Below are positions 1 to 10,193 of a DNA stretch of 64,000 bases, one piece after another (positions within the stretch are counted from its first letter, which is position 1; each line of letters opens with the position of its first letter). The translations under genes and the position numbers were made by a program. This stretch comes from Oopsacas minuta (Eukaryota > Porifera > Hexactinellida > Lyssacinosida > Leucopsacidae). The notes beneath the pieces are model-generated. The model had not been told where the DNA came from. It saw only the letters and a program-made list of their open reading frames with translations, and ran no database searches. The stretch covers positions 792,057 through 856,056 of the forward strand of contig JAKMXF010000044.1 of assembly GCA_024704765.1 (NCBI GenBank). The letters run 5' to 3'.

Positions 1-96
1 ATAAGGCTATCTATTCAAACTGCCTTTATTGTGATTCTAAACATTTGAAATATAAGAAGAGTAATTTTAAGTTTACTAAAAAGCAGGAATATTGGA

Positions 97-1086
97 ATGC
101 ATTCAAAATTGTGTATCTGCGTTTTGTGTGTGCTTTTACTATCCTGTACATGTTGCTACGGAGATATTATTATCAATATTAACTTCGCTACATGTGGTAA
201 TGGGGTGGTAGAGACTGGAGAGGATTGTGATTGTGGAACAGAAGAGTATTGTAATGAATACCAACCTTGTTGTGACAGGGAGAGCTGTACATTCAAACGA
301 ATTGACTTTTTGTGTAGAAACAATTCTACCCGATATCATACTGGTTGTGATTTACCTGAATATTGTAATGGGTCCAGTATTGAGTGCCCAGAAGACAGTC
401 ACAAACGAGATGGATACGAATGTTGGGACGGAGAGATAATGTCCTACTGCTATTCTGGAGATTGTAAGAACCACAATACTCAGTGTAATCACTACTGGGG
501 AAATGAGAGCAAGAATGCAATAGATTATTGCTACAAATATCTGAATACTGTGGGGAACAAGTATGGTAACTGTGGTGTGAATAAAGATGGGAGTTACAAA
601 CAGTGTATTCCAGGGAATGGATACTGTGGAAAGTTGTTCTGTGATAAAAACCCCGAGGTACGACCTCAACAGGGATCAACATACGCAATCTACACTATCA
701 CATATATTAACGGAGATACTAACACAGAAATAACGTGTGTTAGTGTAAATATCAGTCTAGAGGGTGATAAGAGAGATCCAGGCCTAGTCTATGATGGAAC
801 GATATGTGCAGAGAATTCTATATGCATTGACCAAGAGTGCGTCGGACTCAGTACAATAGAACCGAAAAGATGTCCTGAAGTTGGAGGGATAGAGTGCGGA
901 GGTAATGGAATATGTGACAACAAATTTAAATGTCAGTGCAATCACAATTCTTATTCAGAACCGGTTACTTGTTCTGGTGAAAGAGAAAGTATAAGCGGGA
1001 CTATGTCGTCAGAAGCAAACAATTTGAAGTATCTCTCTATCTACTGGTTAGCTGTAATCACCCTATTGGTACTCCTATTTCACTGA
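97..1086 (+). CDS. ADAM-like surface protein without metalloprotease (disintegrin + Cys-rich + EGF-like)
   Basis: A single-exon 329-residue ORF. Residues 1-22 form a hydrophobic signal peptide (LCVLLLSC core). Residues ~33-110 match an ADAM disintegrin domain, opening with CGNGVVETGEDCDCGT and closing with GCDLPEYCNGSSIECPED. Residues ~110-260 are Cys-rich as in the ADAM ACR region, with a CGKLFC motif. Residues ~268-295 look like an EGF module (CGGNGICDNKFKCQC). A hydrophobic C-terminus (~314-329, WLAVITLLVLLFH) ends the protein, so it is a type I anchor with no cytoplasmic tail or a GPI-signal-like end. There is no pro-domain and no HExxHxxGxxH metalloprotease. The central CC-rich part of the disintegrin fold (the stretch normally between the CCD motif and the loop) is missing and the loop is longer than usual. 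It likely acts in adhesion rather than proteolysis. An AATAAA lies a few bases past the stop. ADAM-type homology is clear; function is inferred. Confidence 0.8.
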   Translation: MHSKLCICVLCVLLLSCTCCYGDIIININFATCGNGVVETGEDCDCGTEEYCNEYQPCCDRESCTFKRIDFLCRNNSTRYHTGCDLPEYCNGSSIECPEDSHKRDGYECWDGEIMSYCYSGDCKNHNTQCNHYWGNESKNAIDYCYKYLNTVGNKYGNCGVNKDGSYKQCIPGNGYCGKLFCDKNPEVRPQQGSTYAIYTITYINGDTNTEITCVSVNISLEGDKRDPGLVYDGTICAENSICIDQECVGLSTIEPKRCPEVGGIECGGNGICDNKFKCQCNHNSYSEPVTCSGERESISGTMSSEANNLKYLSIYWLAVITLLVLLFH

Positions 1087-2366
1087 CTGGAATAAATTAT
1101 GTATTTGAAGCCACAGCGAAATATACAAATGTTATCTATCGATGTAATAGCGATAATTATTCAAAATATGCCATCCACTCATCTTGAAAAGTATACTATC
1201 GATTTGTGTAAACCTGCTCAGTTATATGAAAATTTAATTATTCATTTAATTATACAGTATGCAAGGCTGGTGGGAACGGTCTAGAAGGTAAGGCAAACAC
1301 TGACATTTGCCTAGGCAATACAAATCTATGGGGCACTCTCCAATTTGGCCTGACAACATTTAGTTTGCTTCTTCAGGGGCCTGAATATCATAGCAATGTA
1401 TCGAATGTAGATAATACACTTGAAGTTACAAAATTGAAAATTGGATGGCAATTATATCTGGAAATTTTAGTAACATATTTGCTAACTATGTTTGACCTTA
1501 GTAAAAAAGGGATTGAGAAATTGACCAGCAAAGTAAGAGGCTGCTTAGCCACTGTACGGATTGTAAACACTCTCTTTGCAGTTTTTATAAAAAATATACG
1601 TAAATATATTAATCAAACCCGACACGCTCATCCATTGTCAGGGTTTCATACAGGTGTTGGAAGCCATGGAATATACCACCCCCAGGGGTGTAAACATATC
1701 AATAAGAATCTTGGGTACAGGCCAGAACTCAAAACTCAATAGTCATTCAATCTCAGTAATCCTGATATTCTTCCCGCAAGAAAAAAATTTCTGTATGAAA
1801 ATGTATTAAAATGACTTTAGGAAGATAAGTAAGCGATATTGAACAATTCAATTTTCTGGACAAAACATTTTGTAATCTTACAATAAATAAAAACATGCAT
1901 ACATTTGCCTCACAGCAGATATAGCTTCTGAGTACTCGACATATGTTGGCAAATAGACACAATGTTGTCAGTACTTTACATTAAAGGACAAATACTAAAT
2001 TCTCAGAAGCCAGATTACTTCAGTTCTAGAGCTAGAATAAGGTTGTGAAAGAGATTACACATTCTCATGCGTCTCATGAACGAATAAACAGCGATATTGT
2101 ATAGAGAACTTAAGGAATGAATCACTGCAATAGACAAACCAAATTTGACATAAGAAATTAAGAGACTTAAAATGTCAACATTAAATGACGGAAAATTTAA
2201 ATATTTGACAAATGCTGATACTCTATAAATTCAGACTTTATTAGCAAGCAAGATTTATTATTATTAAAACAAAACATACAAAATATCAATACTTATCACA
2301 TACTATTACATGCAAATTGCTGAGAAGAGTACTTGTAAATATGCATTAAAAACAGTTGTAAGGAAG
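1087..2366. other. intergenic, no gene supported
   Basis: This stretch lies between two convergent genes. It begins with an AATAAA for the upstream gene. Short ORFs at 1099-1284 and 1365-1742 show no recognisable domain, no low-complexity signature of coding use and no splice-consistent extension. I treat them as chance. The right part is very AT-rich and probably includes the actin 3' UTR. Confidence 0.5.
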
Positions 2367-3497
2367 TTAAAAGCATTTCCTATGGATAATGCTAGGCCCT
2401 GCTTCATCATACTCATCCTTTGAGACCCACATATTTTGGAAAGAACTCAGAGAGCCTAGGATAGATCCACCAATCCATACGGAGTACTTCCTCTCAGGGG
2501 GCGCAATCATCTTAATCTTCATAGTGGGCGGTGCGAGAGCACTGATCTCTTTCTGCATACGATCAGCTAGACCAGGAAACATAGTACTACCACCTGACAG
2601 CACTGTGTTAGCATATAGATCCTTTCTGATATCTACATCACATTTCATAATACTGTTATAGGTTACTTCGTGGATACCAGCTGATTCCAAACCTAGGAAA
2701 GAGGGTTGGAAAAGAGCTTCGGCACAGCGGAAGCGTTCGTTACCAATAGTAATGACCTGGCCGTCTGGGAGCTCATATGACTTATTAATGGTAGAGGTAG
2801 AAGCAGCAGTGACCATCTCTTGCTCGAAGTCAAGAGCCACGTAAGCCAGTTTCTCTTTTATGTCACGAACTATCTCACGCTCTGCAGTGGTGGTGAATGA
2901 ATATCCGCGCTCAGTAAGTATCTTAACTAGATAATCAGTGAGGTCACGACCAGCGAGATCAACACGCTGGATAGCATGGGGTAGAGCGAAGCCCTCATAA
3001 ATCGGAACAGTATGTGATACACCATCACCTGAGTCAAATACGATACCAGTGGTACGACCGGATGCATAGAGCGAAAGCACTGCTTGAATGGCTACGTACA
3101 TACCGGGCATGTTGAATGTCTCAAAAATGATTTGTGTCATCTTTTCGCGATTAAATTTCGGGTTGAGAGGGGCCTCTGTGAGTAGCACGGGGTGTTCCTC
3201 TGGTGCAACACGCAACTCGTTGTAGAACGTATGATGCCAGATCCTCTCCATGTCATCCCAGTTAGTGACTATTCCATGCTCGATTGGGTACTTCAGTGTA
3301 AGGATACCTCGTTTGCTCTGTGCCTCATCACCTACGTATGCTTCCTTATTACCCATGCCTGGCATGAAATTATTATAACGTGCACGACCTACTATGCTGG
3401 GAAAAACGGCACGGGGAGCGTCATCTCCTGCGAAACCGGCTTTGCACATTCCTGACCCGTTGTCAACAACCAGAGCAAGCATGTCATTGTCTGCCAT
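2367..3497 (-). CDS. divergent actin
   Basis: An intronless 376-residue actin, the normal family length, from ATG to a canonical -HRKCF end. Nucleotide-binding motifs are intact: [20 protein letters not shown] near the N-terminus, [16 protein letters not shown] in the middle and [10 protein letters not shown] near the C-terminus. It is less conserved than expected for a main cytoplasmic actin. The DNase I-binding loop (about residues 39-53) reads [17 protein letters not shown], against RHQGVMVGMGQKDSYVG in typical animal actins. Other substitutions sit at TSTINK and near the C-terminus ([21 protein letters not shown]). Both D-loop methionines (44 and 47 positions) are kept. Actin polymerises into filaments in the cytoplasm; the altered D-loop should affect longitudinal contacts in the filament. 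It could be a specialised paralogue rather than the housekeeping copy. Confidence 0.97.
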
Positions 3498-3597
3498 TAT
3501 GTGAAAATTGATAGATTATATTTTGTAAGGAAGCGGAAGAAGGCGTTAATGAAGATGTTGTAGTGATGTAGATAAAATAAATAAGGTTCCACACACA

Positions 3598-3603
3598 TTT
3601 ATA
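3598..3603 (-). promoter_or_regulatory. TATA box of the actin gene
   Basis: On the minus strand the sequence reads TATAAA, about 100 bp upstream of the actin ATG. That would place transcription start near 3570 and give a 5' UTR of about 70 bases. Prediction from position and motif only. Confidence 0.55.
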
Positions 3604-3635
3604 CCTTCTTGGAAATGTTAAAAATAAAAAAATGA

Positions 3636-3645
3636 CCATATGAGG
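3636..3645. promoter_or_regulatory. CArG-like (SRF-type) site upstream of actin
   Basis: CCATATGAGG differs from the SRF consensus CC(A/T)6GG at one internal base. It lies about 35 bp upstream of the actin TATA box. Animal actin promoters are known SRF targets, so position supports function. Confidence 0.45.
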
Positions 3646-3680
3646 GAGAAATCTGTCCGTTCTGTTTGGTAATATTTCTC

Positions 3681-3690
3681 CTATATTTGG
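3681..3690. promoter_or_regulatory. second CArG/MEF2-like site upstream of actin
   Basis: CTATATTTGG, preceded by C, gives a CC(A/T)7GG-like element that is also close to a MADS-box (MEF2/SRF) core. It is about 80 bp upstream of the predicted actin TATA box and 36 bp from the first CArG-like site. Binding is inferred. Confidence 0.4.
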
Positions 3691-3699
3691 GCATAATAT

Positions 3700-5425
3700 A
3701 TCAAGGAGTTTTTGCGTTCGTCCGCTTTAGCACGATCTCTAATATTAGTATACTAATTACAGCAATCAGTGTATGGCAATTACTATTGTATTAATTACTG
3801 AATTCATATAATTCAACAATTCTATAAGATGCTACTATACAAGCATCCTAATAAATTCGTTTGCCCTCCGATCAATCATGCCCATCTTGTCAGATCTCCA
3901 GATCTTAATTAATAATCAACCTTTAAAGAATGGAAGAGAACGTGTCCCTAAATTTAGTTTTATTTGTAGTGTAGTTTTATTCAAATCATTTGTGAACATT
4001 GCTATAGATAATATTAGTTTAATTCATAAGTAAACAGAGGGAATGAAAGTGGTTCCAAATCTAAGCTAACACACTGTATTGAGTTCAGCCAACTCGTACA
4101 AAACAGGTGGTATAAGTATGTTTGTAAAGTATATCAACCAGGTAATTATGCTGTAAAAACTAAGCTAATTATACTGCTGGTCTCTCACGTGCATACACAA
4201 TAAATCAGGGCTGTAACATAACTACATCGGAACATGATCTGAAACAAAGTTGTCAAGTCGTGGAGAGCTTGACACGCCAAAAAGTGGAATTGATACTAAA
4301 CTAATTTCTGGGAATGTTATACGACTTTTCAGTATATTTTCCATTTACATATTATACCTGACATTGATTATAATACAAGTCAAATTTTTGCCAAAAAGAA
4401 CAATAGCCCAATGAATGGGGTAATGGGGTAATGGCCTATCGGCGGGGGTAAAATATTTTGAAGAGACAAGGATAGCTCAAGAGCCCCAGCCCCTAGGGAT
4501 ATAGGTTAACCAATGGTTTGAATTTAATAATAGAAATAAGAAATAAATAATTGCTAACGTCTCATTAACTGAGGAATAATGTACTATTAATAACTTTACA
4601 TGTAATAAAGTATTAAATGTCACTGATTATATTTCAATATACAATTTCATAAAAGCTCCATTTATGGAAATATATTATGTAGTTTGAGATTAAGATTAAT
4701 TCAACAATTGCGTTAACCCACCCGTTAAGTGTTTAATGCATAACCTGACTAAGGCAATAAGCGCCCTGCGTGCTAACATTTCGTTCAAATAAAACTCCAG
4801 GTGCTTGTAGATAGATATATGGTATAAAAACAATTACATGAAATTAAGTTTTGTTGCCTCCTAGTAATTGCTTGTTTTTCCAAAATATCATTTAAATACA
4901 AAAACTTATTGGTTATTGCTACCCTGATCAATAGGATAATGCAAAAAGTGGTTTGAATTTTCTTTCGGGGTATTTGCCTATCTGTTTCTAGCCCTCTTTC
5001 AAATGTTAAGTGATCAAAAAATCCTGATTTAGAGAAATTTTCATTGGCCAAAATGCAGGCTTGCCGTGGAAATGAAAATCCCATCCATATCCATATGCAG
5101 GCCATTTTTACGTGAATATCCATGGATATTGTAAGATATTTCGAAAACCTAAGGCCTGTTGTGGTGTTGGGTATCCGTAGATGCCCTATAGTCTAGATTC
5201 CTTCCCGCTACAGGTTTCTTGGTGGACTTCCACTGTACTCATGCCACTCTATATTTTATCAAATTTCGGTAGGTCACACAAATGTTTTGGAACAATATCC
5301 ACATGAGAGGTATGACATTTCGTTTCTTCAACTAAATAGCACTCATATGATTTTGTTGATCCTGGTACACCTGATTACTCAGTAAGTATAAACTTTCAAC
5401 GATTTTAGGTAAAAAGAAATAGTAT
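3700..5425. other. intergenic, no gene seen
   Basis: AT-rich sequence upstream of actin. No ORF with recognisable homology was seen; the 112-codon minus ORF at 4785-5123 has no domain. A G-rich patch near 4413-4450 (repeated GGGGTAAT) may be a repeat relic. Confidence 0.5.
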
Positions 5426-5427
5426 TA

Positions 5428-5512
5428 CAGTCGACAACCGCCGTTAATTCGAACTTTCGCAGGAAAAAATTTATTCGAATTAAAAGGTATTCGTATTAAT
5501 GGTTGTTGACTG
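5428..5512. mobile_element. 85-bp MITE with TA target duplication
   Basis: Inverted ends CAGTCGACAACC and GGTTGTTGACTG (one mismatch) enclose an 85-bp palindromic element. Both ends are bordered by TA (5426-5427 and 5513-5514), the target-site pattern of Tc1/mariner-type elements. It has no coding capacity. The ends resemble those of the 301-bp element at 38406-38706. Confidence 0.75.
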
Positions 5513-5577
5513 TATATTGCTAAGTATTGTAAATATTTTAGTTTTTAACTCTTTTGCTGTGCATTTTTGGCAGGGTT

Positions 5578-5666
5578 GGGTTCAAGTGCAATTTTTTGTA
5601 CTTAAGTACTTGTACTTACTGTAAGTTACTTAAATTTTACCAGTACTTGTACTTGTACTTGAACCC
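5578..5666. repeat. palindromic hairpin element
   Basis: GGGTTCAAGT at the left is the exact reverse complement of ACTTGAACCC at the right. The interior is made of repeated GTACTT/AAGTAC units that can fold. Probably a small non-autonomous element; no target duplication could be assigned. Confidence 0.55.
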
Positions 5667-5782
5667 TATCTTTTTTGGGGGGCAAAAAACGTTTTCGGCT
5701 GGACTTGAAATTTTCATAAATTGTATTTTCAAAGCTTAAAGCTGCAAAGGTAGACCTCAGATGAGAACAATCAGACCTTAAA

Positions 5783-5948
5783 CAGGGCCGTAGCCACCGG
5801 TCCTGTTGATCTATTTTTCCAATATGTTATCAATCGGTCAGGTTGTACAGTTCAACCTGGCTAATTGGTCAGGTTATATAGCTCTACCTAACCTGGTCTT
5901 TTCGCTGTAACCAACAGGGCCACTTGTATTTTCATGACTACGGCGCTG
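5783..5948. mobile_element. MITE, CAGGGCCG-type ends
   Basis: The left end CAGGGCCGTAGCC pairs with the right end whose reverse complement is CAGCGCCGTAGTC. The two sides are bordered by TTAAA (5778-5782 and 5949-5953), a likely target duplication. It lies about 40 bp past the end of the GCP3 gene. No ORF. Superfamily is uncertain: the ends look hAT-like but the duplication is only five bases. Confidence 0.6.
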
Positions 5949-5986
5949 TTAAACAACGTATTTATTTGAATAATAATAGATATTTA

Positions 5987-8473
5987 TCAAGTGAATGTGT
6001 TGGCTCTATAAAATCCACTAAAGTTTAGAATAACAGCAAGCCTCCTCAGGTTAAGAATAGGATTCTTATAAATGTGTTTAACGAATGACTGAACTATCTG
6101 ATTGAACTTAGTATATTGTAACTGTATAGTCTGGTTAGTGAGTAACATCTTGTTCATAAACTCTTCTATTCGTTCAATCTCTTTCTGTTCAAAACTGTCA
6201 GTTGTTCCCCAATCATTAGATCCAATTCTTTTCTCTGATAGTTGTTTAGCATGTAACTCTAATTCTAAATCCTGAAACATTGTCTGTAACATATCCTCAG
6301 CAAACTCGATGCTATCAAATAAAGCTAGACACATGCTATTCAGTTCTGAGAGGATATTTAGATATTTTACCTTTATTTGAACATTATTTATCGTGTTAGG
6401 AGGAGATACCAGGTAACAACCAACACGCAGATTATCAAGGTAATTAGTGTGTGTAGTCCTCAGCAGATCCAAATCTGTACAATCATCCAATGCTTTACAA
6501 AACTCATCCCAATGAGAAGTAAATACATCAGATGTATAGAATTGTATCTTCTTAACAAAGTGTATCATGCAATTAACATAGAAATGAGAAGTGAAGTACA
6601 ACTGAGATAGGTCGTATTCCTCTGTCACACGTCTGAAGTATAATGACAGCTGTCTCCACAAGGATGACAAAATAAATTCGCTTTTCCTGATATTCATAAC
6701 AACCTTGAATATGGATTGGTATGCTAGAATAGTGGACGGAGGAAAGACTGTGTCCAGAGGTTTAGTCAATATGTAATCTAGATTAATAACATTCCATCCA
6801 ATTTCTCCCTCACTCCCTGCCAACAGTTTTACTACAAATTGATTCAGTACGTAATCAGGACATCTCTTTGCTGTCGTGCTTTGTAATGAGAGTGAAAATA
6901 TTTGTTTGAGTTCTTGTAAGTCTATTTGAGCTACAGGCGCATCGAGGTAGTATTTTGATTCAGTTAAAAATGAAAAAGCAAAATCGCCTCTTTCCATTAG
7001 AAAGAATTCCTGAAATCCTTTCAGGTGAATTTTCAGCATAAATGTACACACAAGTATCCGCATTAAATGAGCAGATTGTGTCATGTATATCTCCTCGATT
7101 ATATTCTCGAATGTTCCATCTAATACAGTCTCAAAGCTTAGAGAAAAATCATTAAATAGAGATTCTGTTGAGGAGAAGTTATCACTAGATTCATTACAAA
7201 CAAGTCTCAGATAAGATACAGTTTTTCCTGCAATTAATATCTTTCTGGCTAATTGCTGGGAAATAAACTCAGGTAGGCTATCAAGAGATATCGTATACTT
7301 CTTCTCCCAACTATCTACCTTCTCATCCTGATTAGTAGTGATAAAGAAATCATTTCTCCGCTCTTCCTCCACTAACTCTCCCAGACACACCCACTTATGT
7401 ATGAAGGATTGAAGAGGTACCATGAGGTCCTTCAGGAATGATCTTATAATTCTACGCATCTTCTGACATCCTGTGAATGTAGCTCTATACACCTGGTTAA
7501 TCAGAGCTCCTCCTGTGTCGCCTGTACTCTCCCAGGACTCCAACAGAGAGCACAATCTAGTCATACAATAAATAGGATCTTGTAAATATAGCAACAGAGA
7601 TCTTAGGGTATACGGTGTTGTCTGTACTTCAGGATATAGAGTTACATACTCCCTATACTCCTGCAGATTATCCCGTATAGCAGATAACACACTATAAGTT
7701 ATAAAACTAGGTGAACCACTCATCTTATCTAGTATCAACTGTATGTGTAGATAACTATAACATAGCCTGACAATACACATACATATCTTAAGAAGGGAAT
7801 CTGGTATCATAGGAGAGGCAGTTACCTCAAAACTAGGAGTATTGTCTACCAAACTACAACAAATAAAAGAACCTTCCTTCCCCACTAAAATATCAAGGAG
7901 ATCAGATACAAGGTCATCTTCCAAGATATGGTAGGAAGCTGGAGTGTACTCATCTAATGTAGTCAGGTCAGGGTGTTCAGAAAGAACTAGACCAGAAGAC
8001 AGTGGAATAGATGGTAATGGAAGTGTAGGTATAGCAGCTGGAGGTCTTAACGAGAGAGGAGAAGTAGACAGAGAAGAATCCAAAATATTATAAGAATCTA
8101 TAAAGTGTATAGCAGGAGAGCTATCTGAGAGTATGAGAAGAAATTTAAAGAATCTATCACTGTAAGCGGAAGTCCCTAACTTATTGTAAAGATGCATAAG
8201 ATATGTGAATTTAGGATCGTGAAAGCGTCTACTTATCCTACTCTCACACTTATTCAGGAGAGAGAATGAATCTTGAGTTATAGGTATCTCTACGTTACTT
8301 TCAAAACTGGAATAAAATTCACTTTTATTCTGTGAATTATTGTATAGGTATTCAATCACTGTTACAATGTTACAGTCATTAGCTTCTGTATCATTAGAAT
8401 TAGATGTATGTTGGATTAATTCAGATACCAATCTGTGAATATTCGCGAAATTGTCAAAATCTGGTAGAGTCAT
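5987..8473 (-). CDS. TUBGCP3: gamma-tubulin complex component 3 (GCP3)
   Basis: An intronless 828-residue protein, slightly shorter than human GCP3. GCP/Spc98 proteins bind gamma-tubulin and build the ring complexes that nucleate microtubules at centrosomes and spindle poles. The GRIP1 region (about residues 190-470) carries the GCP3-like run LGELVEEERRNDFF followed by WEKKYT, and ARKILIAGKTVSYLRLVC. The GRIP2 region contains FQEFFLMERGDFAFSFL, equivalent to the 'yL..gqGDF' signature, and continues to about residue 810. The pattern points to GCP3 rather than GCP2, 4, 5 or 6. It is the most downstream member of the long minus-strand gene block, 209 bp from the next gene. Confidence 0.9.
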   Translation of the reverse strand: MTLPDFDNFANIHRLVSELIQHTSNSNDTEANDCNIVTVIEYLYNNSQNKSEFYSSFESNVEIPITQDSFSLLNKCESRISRRFHDPKFTYLMHLYNKLGTSAYSDRFFKFLLILSDSSPAIHFIDSYNILDSSLSTSPLSLRPPAAIPTLPLPSIPLSSGLVLSEHPDLTTLDEYTPASYHILEDDLVSDLLDILVGKEGSFICCSLVDNTPSFEVTASPMIPDSLLKICMCIVRLCYSYLHIQLILDKMSGSPSFITYSVLSAIRDNLQEYREYVTLYPEVQTTPYTLRSLLLYLQDPIYCMTRLCSLLESWESTGDTGGALINQVYRATFTGCQKMRRIIRSFLKDLMVPLQSFIHKWVCLGELVEEERRNDFFITTNQDEKVDSWEKKYTISLDSLPEFISQQLARKILIAGKTVSYLRLVCNESSDNFSSTESLFNDFSLSFETVLDGTFENIIEEIYMTQSAHLMRILVCTFMLKIHLKGFQEFFLMERGDFAFSFLTESKYYLDAPVAQIDLQELKQIFSLSLQSTTAKRCPDYVLNQFVVKLLAGSEGEIGWNVINLDYILTKPLDTVFPPSTILAYQSIFKVVMNIRKSEFILSSLWRQLSLYFRRVTEEYDLSQLYFTSHFYVNCMIHFVKKIQFYTSDVFTSHWDEFCKALDDCTDLDLLRTTHTNYLDNLRVGCYLVSPPNTINNVQIKVKYLNILSELNSMCLALFDSIEFAEDMLQTMFQDLELELHAKQLSEKRIGSNDWGTTDSFEQKEIERIEEFMNKMLLTNQTIQLQYTKFNQIVQSFVKHIYKNPILNLRRLAVILNFSGFYRANTFT

Positions 8474-8682
8474 AATTGTAACTATGTAACAATACCAAGA
8501 GGAAAATTTTCAGTTAATCGGGTTAATTTAGAAATATTCTAGGCACGAAATATCGAGTTAATATTCCAAAGCCGTGGAGCGATTATTGTGTCATATAATG
8601 AGCCAGTTGTGTACTCGCCTCATGTTGTGAAGCAACCTAGCGCCTAGTTTGAATAAAATTAAAACAGAAACGAACCAATTAA

Positions 8683-9336
8683 TTATTTGAGAATTTTTAG
8701 AAGCTTACATAATTCAATACACAACTTATTAACAGGTAGTCCAACAACATTAAAGTAGTCTCCTATCACTCCGCTGACTAATGTTGAACCCATTCCCTGA
8801 CAACCATATCCCCCTGCCTTGTCCAATGGTTCACCAGTATCCACATATGCAGCTATACATTCCTCAGTAAGGTGTGAAAATGTAACCTGAGTTGTCTCAG
8901 AAAACTTTATACAATTACCAATTACGTCATTACTAACACCAGCAAATGCTCCGGGATAGAAGATAGAGACGCCAGAGCAAACAGAATGAGTGTGTCCACT
9001 AAGTGACGTCAAGATATTAATTGCATCCTCCTTATCTTTAGGTTTCCCAATTACTTTATTATCAAATGCTACAACTGTATCTGCACTGACAATAAGGTCC
9101 CAATGTTGATGAGATTTGTCAAGTCTAGATCTAACAGCTGATCCCTTGTGGTAGGCTGTATCGATTACAAAATCGGAGACAGAGGGATAGTTGGACGGAT
9201 CAAGATCCTCCTCAAATTCGGAATGGATAATTTTAACAGGAAGCTGGATGAGAGAGCATAGCTCCTTCCGTCTGGGAGAGGAGCTAGCTAGGATTATATC
9301 CAGCTGACTCAATACTTTACTGTGAGCAGACAACAT
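8683..9336 (-). CDS. Maf-family nucleotide pyrophosphatase (ASMTL N-domain-like)
   Basis: A single-exon protein of 217 residues counted from the ATG at 9336; an in-frame GTG two codons earlier is not a plausible start. Maf proteins hydrolyse non-canonical or pyrimidine nucleoside triphosphates (dTTP/UTP, modified NTPs) to monophosphates in the cytosol. Family signatures are visible: ILASSSPRRKELC at the N-terminus, VSADTVVAFDNKVIGKPKD in the middle and DKAGGYGCQGMGS towards the C-terminus. In vertebrates this domain is fused to a methyltransferase domain in ASMTL; here the protein ends after the Maf domain, like stand-alone Maf enzymes of bacteria and many invertebrates. Confidence 0.9.
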   Translation of the reverse strand: MLSAHSKVLSQLDIILASSSPRRKELCSLIQLPVKIIHSEFEEDLDPSNYPSVSDFVIDTAYHKGSAVRSRLDKSHQHWDLIVSADTVVAFDNKVIGKPKDKEDAINILTSLSGHTHSVCSGVSIFYPGAFAGVSNDVIGNCIKFSETTQVTFSHLTEECIAAYVDTGEPLDKAGGYGCQGMGSTLVSGVIGDYFNVVGLPVNKLCIELCKLLKILK

Positions 9337-9342
9337 AGACAC

Positions 9343-9947
9343 AGAGTTGCTGTAGGTACTGGTATGAAATTAAATAAACTTAACTTATCACGTAGTATTC
9401 TTAGTGTATTAAAGATTGTTATACTGTCGGTGTCTAATTTGGTGTCGTATTTATCATGAATTAACATAGTATTACCCCTACTAAAGTTGTTATTTAGCTA
9501 TAGTGTTCGGACTTTCAGAGTTTTGTGTAGGTAGAAAATAATAATATCCCATGCAAATCTCTACCTTAGAGTATTGTAAGTCATTTAAAATTCTAAGTAG
9601 AAAGGAGAATATAAGAGAAATAGATCTACAAATCCGCATGGATAATTTACATGAGGTTCCATTATATGTAGAAATATACCTAGCATGGCTCTGGAATCTG
9701 ACACATATTCGGTCATAACACGACTTGTATATAAGTACTGAAACATGGACTGACTATATATAAATTAGAAGGTAGCTGTTAATGAATTTTAGAACTGTCA
9801 TAGTCTATGAAACAGTTATAAACCTATAATAAGACAAGTACATGAAATAATCGAATAATAACCAACTGAAAACATTCACGTCAGTTTCAGGTAAAATAAA
9901 TAAAAATAACTAAATTCCTGATGTCCATATTAATTCTGTTCCGATCG
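9343..9947. other. intergenic, no gene seen
   Basis: A 605-bp spacer between two co-directional minus-strand genes. It is AT-rich and shows no ORF or repeat that I can name. Confidence 0.5.
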
Positions 9948-10193
9948 TCAAGTGTTGACTCCAGAATTCGTAGTAGAATTCGTAGCAAAATGGGTATCCA
10001 CATGCCCATTTTGAGTAGACCTCTGAGAGCTACGAGGAGGTCTAGACTTCATTGGTACTAGTAGATTAATCAGGATAACAAAAGGTAAAATAATAATAAA
10101 AGCGTACAAGGACCAGAGATAGGGATACTGATTAGCAATAATGATATATTGGTCTATCAGCCATCCGAATGAAGCTTGTGATTTATCAGCCAT
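9948..10193 (-). CDS. 81-residue single-pass membrane protein, calnexin-TM-like
   Basis: A small ORF with a clear ATG. Residues ~20-47 read IIIANQYPYLWSLYAFIIIL followed by PFVILINLLVP, one transmembrane helix. It is followed by a basic stop-transfer patch (MKSRPPRSSQR) and a polar Ser/Thr/Asn tail. The helix, with a Pro-aromatic-Leu-Trp entry and an internal Pro, resembles the membrane segment of calnexin/calmegin (PWLWVVYVLT...LP). No lumenal lectin domain lies upstream on this strand, and the bases before the ATG do not form an obvious 3' splice site. It may be an ER membrane microprotein. The calnexin resemblance is short and could be convergent; function is unknown. Confidence 0.55.
   Translation of the reverse strand: MADKSQASFGWLIDQYIIIANQYPYLWSLYAFIIILPFVILINLLVPMKSRPPRSSQRSTQNGHVDTHFATNSTTNSGVNT

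Noticed and set aside
1365..1742. 125-codon ORF after the ADAM-like gene
   Set aside because: No domain, no ATG-proximal context, low-complexity AT-rich composition; probably chance.
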